DNA of 64,000 nucleotides, taken from positions 80,373,262 through 80,437,261 of the forward strand of contig OY998180.1 in the NCBI GenBank assembly GCA_963921935.1. The letters are read 5' to 3'. The translations under genes were made by a program, and so were the position numbers. The notes under the pieces are model-generated. The model was given only the letters and a program-made list of their open reading frames with translations. It had not been told where the DNA came from and did no database searches. The DNA is from Galeruca laticollis (taxonomy: Eukaryota; Arthropoda; Insecta; Coleoptera; Chrysomelidae). Below, piece after piece: positions 1 through 11,710 of this stretch (position 1 is its first letter; each line of letters starts with the position of its first letter).

Positions 1-960
1 GTTGATCAAATTCTATAGGAAATTCTAGCTCACGTAAAAAAATTCGGAGCTAAACAACTTCCTTGGTTGCTTCCGACAATGCCACATATTCAGCTTCGGT
101 CCTCGATAGAGAGACACACATTCTTGCCTCCCAACTAGTTGGAGAATCGGACAAAATGAAAATAACCCCAAACTGCATCAACATATCCATGCAATAATTT
201 TCAAGACTTATGGAATGTTAGATTGAAATCTTTAAATATCTTAATTTCTTTCTACCTCACACCCATGTGCTGTTTCTGGATTAGTATTGAATTGACTGAG
301 TACGCTGACCGATAAAGGTATGTCAGGTAGTTGCTAGGTATAAAAGGGAACCAATAGCTTGTCGATATGGTACCTTTTTAATTTCCATCCATTCATCATC
401 AGTTTTGGGGTTCATATCTTTCGTTAGTTCAATGTTGACATCCATTGGGGTAAAAACTGCTTTACATTCCATCATGTTTCAAATTTCTCCAAGATATCTG
501 TGGTATATTTCTTCTGTGACATGACGACAGAATACAAAGTTGTTTTGTTAAATTCAATCCAAATGTGAATACCCCAAATACTGTATCTGAAATTTTGCAG
601 CCGAATGTTTCTTCAATTTCACATAACTGTTGAAGTAATTTGTGGCAACAATCAAATCGTCAACTGCCATTATAAGAATAAAGCCATGTTATTTCAAAAT
701 GTAGACGCATTCACCGCTTCCCAAAAGTTTCTTTCCTATGACAATTTAATGATAGTGGTCTAGTTCCGTGTACCATTGTATTCCCGACTGTTTCAAATCG
801 TAGAGGGATTTATTCAAATGGCAAATCTCTGCACCCGGTTCTATGAATAATTCAGCTTGATACATGAAAATATCCTCCTCAAGCTCTCCGTTGATATATG
901 TCATAACAATATCCATTTGATACAAAGTAAGTCTCAACTCGACTGATAAAAAAATTAGGA
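1..960 (-). pseudogene. Ty1/copia reverse transcriptase and RNase H remnant
   Basis: Reading the minus strand from about 960 down to 1 gives broken pieces of a copia polyprotein. Residues read from 746-937 include QMDIVMTYINGELEEDIF, the copia RT block usually written as QMDVKTAFLNGELEE. Near 650-690 another frame reads AVDDLIVATN, the YVDDL catalytic box with its Tyr replaced. At about 60-135 the minus strand reads SRTEAEYVALSEATKE, the diagnostic C-terminal RNase H motif. Order and strand agree with the integrase fragment at 1477-1990. Several frame changes and stops separate the pieces, so it cannot be expressed as one protein. The element continues beyond the left edge of the window. No LTR was identified. 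Confidence 0.85.
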
Positions 961-1476
961 TTCCTACACTGCCGAGTTACTGGTGAATTCGTTTAATGAA
1001 AATCCACGCCTGGCTGCTGCGCGTAGTGTTTCGCTTTACTTTTTACCAGGGCCTGAAATTCCTCATTCAACGCCTCTTTCCATTATCTGGAATTTTTTCC
1101 ATTCAGACCGTCGTAAGTGTAGAATTATTTCATTTTTTCGGATATAATTTTGATCTCTTCAACTATTTTCTGCAATATTATATATTTTCTTTGTCCTGCC
1201 TTTTGAACCATATCTCAATATATTTGGTTTGCCTCGTCCTCTTCTGATATATGTTTCTGGCTTATTGATTTACAGTTCTTCTGATACTTCTATATCGTCA
1301 ATATCTCTGTTATCAGTCTCTTTGTCGCATTTTCCTTGATCTAAAGTATCATCTCGAACTGTCCCTTGAAGAATATGGAATTACTCATCTTCTTCTTTCC
1401 TTTCAGCTTTAATCATTACGGTTTCAATGAATTTCACATCTCCACTAAATATATTTTTTTTTCCATTTTCCGCATC

Positions 1477-1990
1477 TCATAAACGATAGGCTTTCGATTC
1501 TGTTGAATATCCTGTAAATGTGCATTTTCTAGATCTCTGTTCGAATTTGATTATCGGAGATTTAATCAATGCAAATGCTTTCAAACTGAAAATTTTGAAA
1601 TAGGATACAACTAGCTTCCTTTTATTCCAAATTTCATAGGGTGTAATACTATTTCCTAACCTTCGAGAAGGGCATCGATTTCTGATAAAAGCTGCAGTTG
1701 ATACTGGTTCTACCCAAACATGTTCTGTTAATTTCGATTGTTCTAGTATGCAACGAGCCATATCAACTAGGATACGGCTCATTCGCTCAGCGACGCCATT
1801 TTGCTGAGGCGTGGAAGTTATAGAATATTCCCCTTTTAATTCATTTTCATCCAAAATTTTCTCGTACACTTTTCCACAACACTCCAAACCAGAATCATTT
1901 TTATTTTTCTTCCATTCTCTGATTTTGCATAATTCTTGAATTTTATAAATCGATACCTTAGTGATACATCGTGACCAACAAAATATCAGA
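1477..1990 (-). pseudogene. Ty1/copia integrase remnant
   Basis: The 136-codon open stretch at 1477-1887 carries the end of the integrase core: STPQQNGVAERMSRILVD, where the Glu is the third residue of the DDE triad, followed by the copia-typical ANFIRNR-like block (here AAFIRNRCPSRR), TPYEIW and a GYS motif (FTGYSTESKAYRL). These are the usual landmarks between integrase and RT in copia Pol. The DDE Asp residues would lie above 1887, where the frame is interrupted. The fragment lies just upstream, on the same strand, of the RT/RNase H pieces, so both belong to one copy. Roughly 1000-1450 contains further noise-level coding relics. Confidence 0.88.
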
Positions 1991-2356
1991 ATTTCACTTT
2001 CTGGTGAATATCAATTGACGGGACTATTATTTACCGATGCGTAACACTATGCAATCCAAAATACACACGACAACAATTTTTACCGCTAATTCTAATGGTA
2101 TGAAAACCCGATTTATGAAATTCCAATAAGTCGTATACCACAGTTTATAATGTAAGTGGAGCGTGCGTTTTTTATGTTTATTGAAATTTGTTATTTATCA
2201 CATAAAAAGTTGATGATAAATCTAGGTAAATTGTTTTATTCTCTTTTAAGTAATAATGTTAAAGAAATATAGTTATAGAATATGGATGTTATTAGAGATT
2301 GTACATAATTTGCACTATATTTGTTGGTAGTTGGGATATGTCATTTTATAATTAAT
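1991..2356. other. Spacer between copia and gypsy remnants
   Basis: AT-rich DNA with no recognisable coding motif. It may contain the decayed start of the copia element, but no LTR boundary or primer-binding site is visible. Confidence 0.4.
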
Positions 2357-2720
2357 TGCAATGTTTTTCTTATTTATTTAAAACAGTTTATCCTGAGAGG
2401 TGGGATAAATTCATACACACGGTAGGCTCACTTACTTAATTTATTTATTCACTAAACTATTCACTAATTTATATTATATACACAGTATATTTAGTACACT
2501 ACTGCACAGTAATTATATAATCAGTTCACTACTATTTACTTGTTCACCTGTTTATGTGACGAGATCACTTTATAAACTGACTCTACGGCAAGTAGGTAGT
2601 AGTCTCTTTATATACTAGTCCGCCTTCTGGAAAATTCTTTTTTCGGGAAATTTCTCGAATGCCGGCTCAATCCTTAAAAGATCTTCGGAGAACATGTCTA
2701 TAAAAAACTGTCACACAACA
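2357..2720 (-). repeat. Gypsy 3' LTR (complete)
   Basis: On the minus strand the LTR begins TGTTGTGTGACAG directly after a purine run (GGAGGGGGTTT, complement of 2721-2731) that serves as polypurine tract, and ends in CA at 2357. Its last 155 bp are repeated at 5583-5740. At 364 bp with TG...CA ends it fits gypsy LTRs. Confidence 0.8.
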
Positions 2721-3149
2721 AAACCCCCTCCTTAAATGGAACTTTCTCCTGGAACTTTTATGTAGTCGAGACTGGATGTTTGAATCAGCAACTAGCCCCA
2801 TTTCTACACTATCCGATCTTATGGAAATAACAGGGCACCGTCTTCATCGGATACTGATAACGGGGGTTGTAGCTGCTAATTAATGTCTGGACACCGGTAT
2901 CTTGGAAGATCTCTACCATGTTCCTAATGACTCGCTAAACCAACTGGTTACTCGCTATCTTAGGTATAGCCAGTTTCATCACACTGGATTCCAACACATG
3001 GTCTCGGAGTTTTCGTGTTTCCACACATCGCGGTAGGTAGATCGATCTTGTAATTCATTTTTAGTTATCACGTAGAAGACGTACCGAGACTTGTGTTTCG
3101 GTCTCATTGTCTTGCCAGGGGCTGGAATCTGGTCTTCAAGTTTTTCTAA

Positions 3150-4562
3150 TTACCCGAACTTCTTTCGAAAGACGGTTTCCAACCCTCGTGCGTTCTTGAT
3201 ACGGGCAGGGATTTTGTATGCCAGTGAATAAGCTTGTAGGAGAGTGAACAAATCTTGTCGTTGTTCTGAAGTGACTCCATATCTAGCTTTCCCGGTACCT
3301 CCATACGCGCCCATAAATTCATCGAAGGTAGGGTCAGACACATCTTAAATATGGTTTACTTCTTTCTCTAGGTCGTGGTCTCCTTCTAATGGCGCTAGTC
3401 GGTTTTAGTGATCTACTTTTGGTTTTCTGTTGGGGATCTTGCTTATGCGATATATAACATAATTGATCCTTTTCTGGATTAAGTATGGAACTTCCCAAGA
3501 TTTTTGTAATTTTGTAGAAAATCATTTTCTCCCCCTCGGGTTGTGTAACCAGACTTTGTCCCCTCCTTTAAAACCGCCTACTGTGCCCTGCGTGTCGTAT
3601 AGACTTTCTGTTGTTGGCAACTTGAAGATTTGTTCGAGTTAATTCATGAATATCGTCAAGCCTTCTCAATTGGATCACGTAGTCTTCTCCGGCTTGATCT
3701 TCTCCAGGCCGACAGCCAAATTCCAGGCCACAAGCAAGCCTCATTTCACGTCCAAAAAGGATTTTCGCCGGTGTTTCACCCGTGGACTCATTGACGGTAG
3801 ATCGATAAGCCAATGCGAATAGGGAAAGATACTGGTCCCATCTCTCTGATGGCTGGAAACTACTTTGGACAGGTATTTTCCAATGGTCCTGCTCATTTTC
3901 TCGACCATTCCATCTGACTGTGGATGTAATGCTGTTGGCCTAGTCTTCTTCATTCCCAGCTTGTCGCAACTCTCCTGGAATAGATGGCTTTCGAAATTTC
4001 TTCCCTGGTCACTGTGGACTTCCAAAGGCACTCCATATAGGCTGATAAATTCTTTCACCAATACATCCGCGACAGTTGTGGCCTCTTGATTCGGGATCGC
4101 GTAAATTTCCACCCACTTTGTGAAATAATCCATTATAACCAGGATGTATTTGCCACCAAATTCTATCGTCGGAAATTGTCCAGCGATACCTAATGCAATC
4201 ATTCTGAAAGGGCTTCCAGCATTATACTGTTTCATAGGCGCCTTTATCTTGCGATGTGGTCCATTACTCGTAGCACAAGTCGTACATTTCTCATATCAAT
4301 CCTTCACATCGTCGGAGCTGTTCATCCAATAAAACCTTTCACGGACTCCCTGAAGGGTTTTCTTCACTCCCAGATGACCTCCCGATGGACTGTCGTGTAA
4401 CTTCTTCGGTACCTCAGCTCCTCTCGTTCTAGGGATACCTAGCCCTCTCCTCATCTCGGAACCATCATCGTTTTCAAGGACTCTTTCCAACAGCCCTTCT
4501 TCCAGGTCAAGGGAGTCCCACTGAGCCCAATATGCCTTGAGTGTCGGTGAAAATCTTGACAC
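3150..4562 (-). pseudogene. Gypsy integrase region (zinc finger, core, C-terminal tail)
   Basis: Three reading frames on the minus strand make up the integrase end of Pol. 4296-4562 reads LHDSPSGGHLGVKKTLQ and FYW, the H2C2 zinc-binding domain. 3741-4235 is the catalytic core, with DYFTKWVE, HSDQGRNFE (second Asp) and the third acidic region at HPQSDGMVEKMSRT. 3568-3813 continues with MAYRSTVNESTGETPAKILFG, the usual end of the core. A further frame reads DKVWLHNPRG at about 3540-3570, the integrase C-terminal barrel. The open stretch at 3150-3341 (63 codons from the first Met) lies in line downstream and may be a C-terminal Pol extension; I do not recognise it. At least three frame changes separate the pieces. 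Confidence 0.88.
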
Positions 4563-4595
4563 TTCTTGCCATGTAGGTCGCCGATTTCCTTCCTT

Positions 4596-5453
4596 TCATT
4601 GACGAATCTTCTCTAGGTAAGGATCATTCTCCGGATCTTCTATGATCTTGGTGGGTGACCATTCTTCGTTGACTACAGCAGTTCTTGAAACTGCAGCTTT
4701 CCTAGATTCTGCCTTGTTGCAGTGAGAACAGTCTGTTGGGCACGACCGTCTGGGCAGGAAGTCGGCTTTTCGGTGATTCACACAAGCTTGATGTTCACCC
4801 CTGTCTGATTTCCCCTGTGACTGGAGTTCTTGGGTTGCAGGAGTCTTGGGACGCTTAGACGGGCTGCGTACGTGCTCTAGCTCGCCACACTTCCGGTATT
4901 TGATCTTATTCGTCTTTTTCTGTGCTATACCTTTCAACAAGTTGACGATCTGATTAAGTCTGTTATCGTCACCTTCTTCCTGCATGGTCCTATCCTTGTT
5001 ATAACCTGAAGCCTTCGTTGCTGCGTCATATTCAAGTGCAGCTGTCAATGCGTCAACTAATGTTCTGGGATGGGCTAAACGAAGCGTCCTCTGCATATCG
5101 GGGTCACGTAAGCCATCAATAAAGGACTGGATGCCCAGACATTCCATCATGTTCTCTGGTGCTGATGGATAAGCGAATCGAACTAGTCGGGCAATATCCA
5201 CTTCATACTCTTGAAGGGCTTCGTCAGGTTCCTACCCTCGGTTCTTCAGCTAGGATTGGTACAAATGTTCTAGATATTCGTGGCGATATCGCTTGTCCAA
5301 CCTCTTCTTCAGGTGCTCGAAGTCATCCATTGCTTCCAGAGGTATCGTCTGAAGTACATCTAAGGCATCATCCCGAAGCGCGATGGTTAAGTTTACTGCC
5401 TTTTCCCTATCGGACCAATTATTCACTCTAGCGGCTGCTTGAAATTGTTTCAC
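4596..5453 (-). pseudogene. Gypsy gag joined to the end of RNase H
   Basis: 5250-5453 and 4596-5201 (minus, two frames) read as a gypsy capsid with ALEYDAATKA and a decayed zinc knuckle, RKCGELEHVRSPSKRP, in which the second Cys is lost. Twenty-odd residues later the same open frame reads NHRKADFLPRRSCPTDCSHC. This resembles the end of gypsy RNase H plus the Cys-rich linker before integrase (usually HRNADALSRRPC..C..C). The open frame therefore crosses a deletion of protease, RT and most of RNase H, with a junction near 4800-4860. The next frame down starts with the integrase zinc finger. The chimera is 201 codons from the first Met. I judge it an accident of deletion rather than a selected fusion. 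Confidence 0.8.
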
Positions 5454-5582
5454 ATAATTGGTCCACGATGTCGTTCCGTCGAACGTTGAAGCCTTGACTC
5501 AGGCAAAACTGCTAATATATTCAGGTCACTCATTCTCTTGGCCAATTTCATGTAGCTATTGTTTTATATTACCCCACACCAA

Positions 5583-5740
5583 TGTAATGTTTTTCTTATT
5601 TATTTAAAACAGTTTATCCTGGCGGGTGGGATAAATTCATTCACACGGTAGGTTCACTTACTTAATTTATTTATTCACTGAACTATTCACTTATTTATAT
5701 TATATATACAGTATATTTAGTACACTACTACACAGTAATT
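5583..5740 (-). repeat. Gypsy 5' LTR (truncated)
   Basis: Matches 2357-2515 closely (both start TG[C/T]AATGTTTTTC on the plus strand) but stops at about 5740, so roughly 200 bp of the LTR start are missing. On the minus strand the LTR end is followed by TTGGTGTGGGG, the expected place of a tRNA primer-binding site; I cannot name the tRNA. Confidence 0.78.
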
Positions 5741-5741
5741 T

Positions 5742-5880
5742 GGGCGTTGGGGGCCATTTTATTATGATGTCAAATTTTGTTTGAGCCACACGTTGGTAGC
5801 GTCATTTTATTATGATATTATTTTCTTTCGAGCTCTACGTTTGTAGCGACAATTTATTGTGATATAATTTTATTTGTATT
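5742..5880. repeat. Three degenerate tandem copies of a ~46-bp unit
   Basis: Three successive segments each contain a CCATTTTATTATGAT-like core followed by TTTTGTTTGAGC-, TTTCTTTCGAGC- or TTTTATTTG-like DNA, with ACGTTGGTAGCG- or ACGTTTGTAGCG-like linkers. This could be LTR-derived, but no partner copy exists in the window. Confidence 0.55.
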
Positions 5881-7276
5881 CATTATTTATTTATTTATGT
5901 ACAACTAGATGATTTTATTAAATAATTTGTTATATTTGTATCTTTAATTGTTTTCTGAATTATCAACACTTTTTTAACAAAATTTGAAATTATTGGTCCT
6001 TAATTTAAATACAAAAATATATGTTACACCCCTGTCCTTTTTATGTGCCTTTGAAATGGCCTGGTCGAAATTGATTAGTCAACATATTCACTTTGTAGAT
6101 ATGAGTCTCCTTTCTATGGGCGTGGAATGTGTATGCACGTTGAAATTGTGAAAAATTTTTAAAACAACAAGAAGGGGAACTTTTAATGATAATAAACGAA
6201 AAATATTGAACTTTAGAATAACATATATTAATTTACAATTAATTTAGAACAATAATTTTAAGTACTCTCATCCTATAGAAATGTTTATGGATTGAACTTT
6301 ATATTATTAAGGTAAGTAGTTATCTTTAATCATTTAATGTGTGTAAAATTTGGATCGATCTTTCTTTTATATTTTAATATTCTATTTTTAGACGTACATC
6401 TATTAATAAATGTTCACTGACCCACTGACACTCCTATTTGAGTTTGTCTCACAAAATGTCTGCCTTCACTATATTGCTGGAATGCCGTAGAGCGGATATT
6501 CAAATATGGATTTCTCCTCAAAAAGTGATAACTTGTCTGAGATTTCCACTTTGGTACGTATTTTGGTATTGTAACTAGTTATTGAACCCCTTTTTTGTGG
6601 AAATTCTAAAATTTTCTTACTTTTTTATCACTTTTCAAATCTATTCCATCATAAGCCTCTCTTCTGCTCCAATACCAACTACCTACTCTCTTTTATTTCA
6701 TCAACAAACTTTTTCCCGTTTCCATATCACATCTCACTAGATTTGTTCTATAACTATTGTTGTACAATGTTTATTTGCAAACCGTAAATTTATATTTTCA
6801 CTTACTTAACTTCAGCCTGTCATAATTGGTAATTTTCTTATTGCTTGCTGATATGATTTGTACAATACCAATTTTGATACTTACGTATGTGAATTCGAAT
6901 ATATCTTTTTCTAATCACTATTTATTTTAAATGAACTGTACTTAATAATTTAATTGTGATTCCTATAGTTTCCAAATTATATTTTATCTTTGTGGTATCT
7001 ATTATTTACAGTTTTGTCATTGATATTCAACTACACAAACCGAATATGTCTTACTGAAAACATTCTGCTTTAAACATAAAATATATTCTATCTATTTACT
7101 AATAATTAATTTATTTTTTATCTCTTTTAGATAAAGTACCTTGAGAGACAATTATCATAGAATAACTATGTATGTATGTATGTACAACTACGTCTAATTT
7201 ATGAAAAATGTTAAAATAGATTTAAACTATAAAGGAATTCAGGTAACTTGTTGAATCCTTTTTTTGTGGTTTACAT

Positions 7277-7279
<3 letters not shown>
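5881..7279. other. AT-rich DNA without recognised features
   Basis: No convincing ORF or repeat pair. A short TATG run lies near 7168-7183. Nothing supports a gene. Confidence 0.4.

Positions 7280-7338
<59 letters not shown>
7280..7338. repeat. (TA)n microsatellite
   Basis: Uninterrupted TA repeat of about 59 bp. Confidence 0.97.
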
Positions 7339-7342
<4 letters not shown>

Positions 7343-9204
7343 TTTTTCATCGGAAAGTAGTCCCAATCCTGTTTCATTCAACTGGTAAATATTATTTTTA
7401 GAAGCTCATTATCCTCAGTCATTTTCATTATACTGCCCGTAAAACCTCTTGATATTGAATTTTCTCACTTATTTACGTCCTAAAATCTGAAAAAGCTGAG
7501 GTGGCTCATAAAGTAACCGTCTTCAAAACCTTTTATTACTCTTGTATCTGTCCATCACGCGTCAAGCACACAGCACCATAGCAAAAAAGAAAAGAAATCC
7601 CCCAAAAGAATTATGATGAACATTTTTATTCATTCGTAAAAAAGCTCATCTCCTAAAATCCCCAAAGAAACGACTCTCTTACATCCGAAAATGAAACCAT
7701 CAATCTCGATACAAGTATAAAGGAAAGTGTAAAAGTGACCATTGCTGGGATATTTGTTATCTTTGAATCTCTGGGTACCCATTATTAGCCTGTCAATCAC
7801 TATGCGACAGGGTTATATGGTCAGTTGCGAGTCGAAGTGCATGTAATGTTGTTGACTGCCCGGAAAAACTTGATAAAACTCCCAAAAGTCCGTTCTTAAT
7901 GACGGCCAATGATTGATTTCTTTTAAATGAAGCATATTGCACTGGGAGCTGACAAACTAGTTTTGAATAACGGCTGGGGAAAAGTTTTAAATACAATCAA
8001 GGGAATTTTTAAATACAGTTCGGTTTTAATGGCAATCAATCATTTGATCAACAGAAATTGAAAAAAAAACTCATCGATATTGTTATGGTCGGAAAAAGAT
8101 AATAGAGTAGATATACTTTCACAGTCAAATCTCCAACATTGTAAACAAGTTAATATGTATATATATATCTGATTTATATTGCATAAATGTTACTTGCTGA
8201 TATAGTTGATTCTTCAGACATGTCCATTTTCCTTATGGGTATAAGGGAACAGTTGATCTTTGCAAATCTTTAATCCAAATATTGTTATTCATAATTTCAG
8301 GTTACAACAAACTGTCAATTTCAACACCGATCGGCAAATTGACTGTTCTTCTTCTGTTTTCACACATCTTATCTACTTCATCTATGACAGTAAATTGCAT
8401 AAAGAATAAACTCTGGATCATTCGATATAATCGATTACTCACGGGGATAACTAATCTCGCTTGTGTTCCAGTTTCAATTAAATTATAATCTTCCAATTCA
8501 ATTCTTATTCCACGTCATCTTTTAATATATTATTCACATGTTGAAATAAGTGCTTGAAGGAAGTCGAGTTTTTAATCGATTATTCGATTGTTGTTTCCGG
8601 AAGGTTAAATGACAGCGTCATTCTGTTACTGATTTTATCTTTTTTTAATCTAGTGGAGATATAAATGTCGAGTCGTGAACAACTCTTTCTCTCTTTTTTG
8701 GTTACCTTGCCATTTTCCGTTCAGTTCGTTGTTAAGACCTAGTAAGAAAAGAAGACAATCAGGCGTCCATTTCGTTATCGGGTATCCCGTGTCCAGTTTA
8801 TGATTTCCTACATCGAATTATTGTTAAGCCCATTAGAGTTTCGTTAGGGATTGAACTTGATTTGGAACCACCCGATTTCTGGGGATTTTTTCTTGGACAT
8901 CATCCCCTGCAGGACGATAGTTTGATTCGATATCTACAGGAGTTATCTATATCACCAACAACACATACCGAACTACGAACATTCTCCAATCTACAATAAA
9001 AAATGAGTACATCCTTATTGTTATTTTATGAGAAACAGTGAGATTTTGATTTTAATACGAGGTATGATGAATTGGCAAGTATACCTTGCCTCTGACCTCG
9101 TATTCATTTTGTTCCTGAATTTCTGTAAACTTTTGTACCCATGTGTTAGTAACGTTTCACAAATTTTTGTAAAAAAATCCATTTTAGTATATATGTTTAA
9201 TAAA
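7339..9204. other. Unassigned stretch
   Basis: Contains only short ORFs (for example at 7793-7996, 8282-8488 and 8302-8496) with no motif I recognise. The segment about 8640-9000 is richer in GC than its surroundings and has no ORF; it could be a solo LTR or other noncoding repeat, but no second copy is visible. Confidence 0.35.
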
Positions 9205-9400
9205 GTATGCTAGACAGCAGAGGTTTTTTATCCAATTTTTTTTCTATGGATAATGTTTTCTACCTATTGTAATTTCTTGTATATCAAGTAAGCTAGACAG
9301 CAGAGTTTTCATTCACTTTTCACCTTTGTACACTTATTTCTACCTATTCTACCTATTGTAATTTCAGTTATTTTAAATATGCTAGCCTATCAAGATTGTA
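9205..9400 (+). repeat. Imperfect tandem repeat, ~95-bp unit
   Basis: Two copies begin GTATGCTAGACAGCAGAG and GTAAGCTAGACAGCAGAG and end TTTCTACCTATTGTAATTTC. A third copy starts at about 9378 (ATATGCTAGCC) and is cut off by the pogo-like element at 9417. Confidence 0.65.
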
Positions 9401-9581
9401 TGCATTTTAACTGGTACCGTCAAACGAGGTTGAGTGAATCAAAACATGAAGATATTTTGCAATAACTATTATTCCATTAACAGAAAAATTCCGCAAAAAT
9501 TAATCAAGATTCTTTACGTCTTTGTCAATTATATTCTATATTTATAAATGTCCTACCGCCATTTATTTTTTTCCAAAGTGT

Positions 9582-9618
9582 GATTCACTTTACCCACCAC
9601 TATGGGGTAAAGTGAATC
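9582..9618. promoter_or_regulatory. Subterminal palindrome of the pogo-like element
   Basis: GATTCACTTTACCC at 9582-9595 faces its complement GGGTAAAGTGAATC at 9605-9618. The same word recurs at about 11813-11826 (GATTCATTTTACC) and 12156-12169, and partly within both TIRs. Repeated subterminal words are typical transposase-binding sites; that role is inferred here. Confidence 0.55.
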
Positions 9619-9934
9619 GGGTAATAAACTGAACGATTGATTTACTTTTAAAGCACTTAGGGCAACGTGAATCATTACTAATGTTTTTAAAAAACAAAAA
9701 TGAGTACAAGATAAAAATTGGAACAGAAAAACACTAAAAATAGACAAACTTAACATTTATTTCATATATTATCACAATATAGAAAACAGAACAAAACGTA
9801 ACGTTCTTCAAATTAAAAAAAAAACAATACTAAAACACATGTGAAATCTTATAAAATTATAAAACAACACAGAAGAAAACAAATAAATAAATAAAATAAA
9901 AATAAAACATTGTAAAACAAGTGAAACGTAAAAA

Positions 9935-11710
9935 TTATTTGTTTTGCCTATTCTCTTGGAACTCATCGGGTTTTAAATTAACCACATACGTTCCCCTTTT
10001 TACAAATTTCAAGGTAACTTTACGTATAAACTGAGTTTTGATTATCACTGACAAATCCGGAATATCCGGATAAACAAAATATCCTTTCTCTAAGTCTTTT
10101 TTCCGGAGAACATTTATAGTTATTTCGTCTGCAATCGACTCGACTTTCTCAATAAAACGTCGGTCTCTTTTTAAGGTGGGAAATTTAGCTACTATATAAT
10201 CTCCAATTTTTAGCTCCTCGCTATTTGTACTCAAGGAGGACAATGGTTCTATATTTTCTTCGCTGTCGTTCACATTTTCTTCGATTCATTGCTCACCTTC
10301 GCTTGATGAAATATGTTCAGTTGCCTTTTTTTAACGCTTTTTTGGCTCCTCATCAGTAATAGAGTTGTTAATCACATCAACAGGTGATATGTTTACCTTT
10401 TTGCCCCTTTTTAGCAGTGCACTGCCTCCAGGCCCCGTTTTTAATTGCTCGAGATGATCACTAATTGCTTGACTCCACGCTCGCTCTTGTGTTCCATCGG
10501 GTTGAACGTTCCGTGGAATTTTTTGGAGAACCCTATTGGGATTAAAGGGAATTATCCCACAGACTTCAAAACCAGCTAGACAATTTTCTGCTGGTCGTAT
10601 TCCAATGGTGTCGATAGTTTTTTTGAGGTGCTGCTGAAATTTAGTTTTTGGAAGAACTCCTCGATTTTTTTGTTTCCATTGCTCCAGATTTTGTTTCCAA
10701 GTACGTTTTAATGGCCTGAAGTAGGCTACATCTAGCGGTTGTAACAAATGTGTGGCGTTAGGGGCAAGATAACGAATCTAATGTTATTGGCTTCACATTT
10801 CTGGACTACACTTACTGTGAGATAACTGTTTAAGTTGTCTCCCAACAGCACCTTCAGACCCGTCAATTTTCGGAAGTACGGTATTGCGATGCTGTTGAAC
10901 CAGTCCTCAAAAAGGTCAGAATCGAACCAGCCGCTAACACTTATATACCTCGCTCCTTAGACGCCATTTTCAGTCCATGCCTCGTACATGTGTTTCGCCT
11001 TGTATACCACATATGGTGGTAGCAAGGCCCCATTGCCTGCTATAACAAACATAACAGTCGTACTGCTTCTAGACCTATCAATGATTCTGAATGTGTGTTA
11101 GGATCCCCTTTTTGTCACCTCTTTAGCCGCTCCTGGGTTGTCACCAAAATGTGTTTCATCATAGTTAACGATATGAGCAGGAGGGACATCTTTCAACGTT
11201 TCTTTCAGATTTTCAAAATATTCTCCAATCATGTCATAACTTCGTCCTGCTCTGGTCGTTTGGTATTTTCAGCTAATTTTAATGTCGGTGCAGGATTTCA
11301 TCTCATAAAGCATTTAAACAAGACGTATTCAGATATTGGTGCACAATAATACTGATATCCGTTGATCTTAAAGGGAATCCCCATTCGGCACAGATGTTAC
11401 ACGCTTCGACGATATAAGACTCTTCTTCTTCTGACAAAACAGGTTGACGGCCATATTTCAGGGAATGTGTTCCTCGTACCCTCCTCTGAACCGTCGAGGA
11501 CGGAACACCGTATTGCACCGAAGCCTGACGCATAGACATCCTGCTAATACGCACGGCGGCTACAGCTCGTTGTACAAACTCTGAGTTGTAATTGCATTTT
11601 CCGTGTGCATCAAGCTTTTTCTTATAAACTCTAGGCATACTGAAACAAAAAAATGACGATGGCAAAAACCTAAATCTAAATTTATAAAAAGATTTCCTCC
11701 CCCTACTCAT
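9935..11710 (-). pseudogene. Pogo/CENP-B-like transposase, decayed
   Basis: The 11303-11710 frame (minus) holds the N-terminal helix-turn-helix: MPRVYKKK, then MRQASVQYGVPSSTVQRRV, a Psq-type DNA-binding motif. The catalytic domain is spread over other frames: NYDETHFGDNPGA near 11150 (first Asp), KVLLGDNLNSYLT near 10850 (second Asp) and LQPLDVAYFRPLKRTW at about 10700-10747 (third Asp region), the DDD pattern of pogo elements. 10331-10747 continues with FEVCGIIPFNPNRVL, the usual end of the DDE_1 domain, and a charged tail runs to 9935. In-frame stops occur after TKRGS and ENGV and near the LQPLD block, together with frame changes, so no active enzyme can be made. Confidence 0.88.

Larger units (their letters stand above)
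2357..5740 (-). mobile_element. Ty3/gypsy LTR retrotransposon, internally deleted
   Basis: A minus-strand element bounded by direct repeats at 2357-2720 and 5583-5740. In transcription order it reads truncated 5' LTR, gag, a deletion junction into the end of RNase H, integrase zinc finger, integrase core, integrase C-terminal region, polypurine tract and 3' LTR. The protease, the RT and most of RNase H are gone, so it could only have moved in trans. The two LTRs are still similar over about 155 bp (a few differences, such as GAGAGGTGGG against GCGGGTGGG), suggesting a moderately old insertion. The 5' LTR stops matching at about 5741, where unrelated sequence with short tandem repeats begins. 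Confidence 0.85.

Noticed and set aside
8302..8496. Pair of overlapping small ORFs on both strands (8282-8488 and 8302-8496)
   Set aside because: No motif, no splice context, and opposite-strand openings in the same place are typical of chance.
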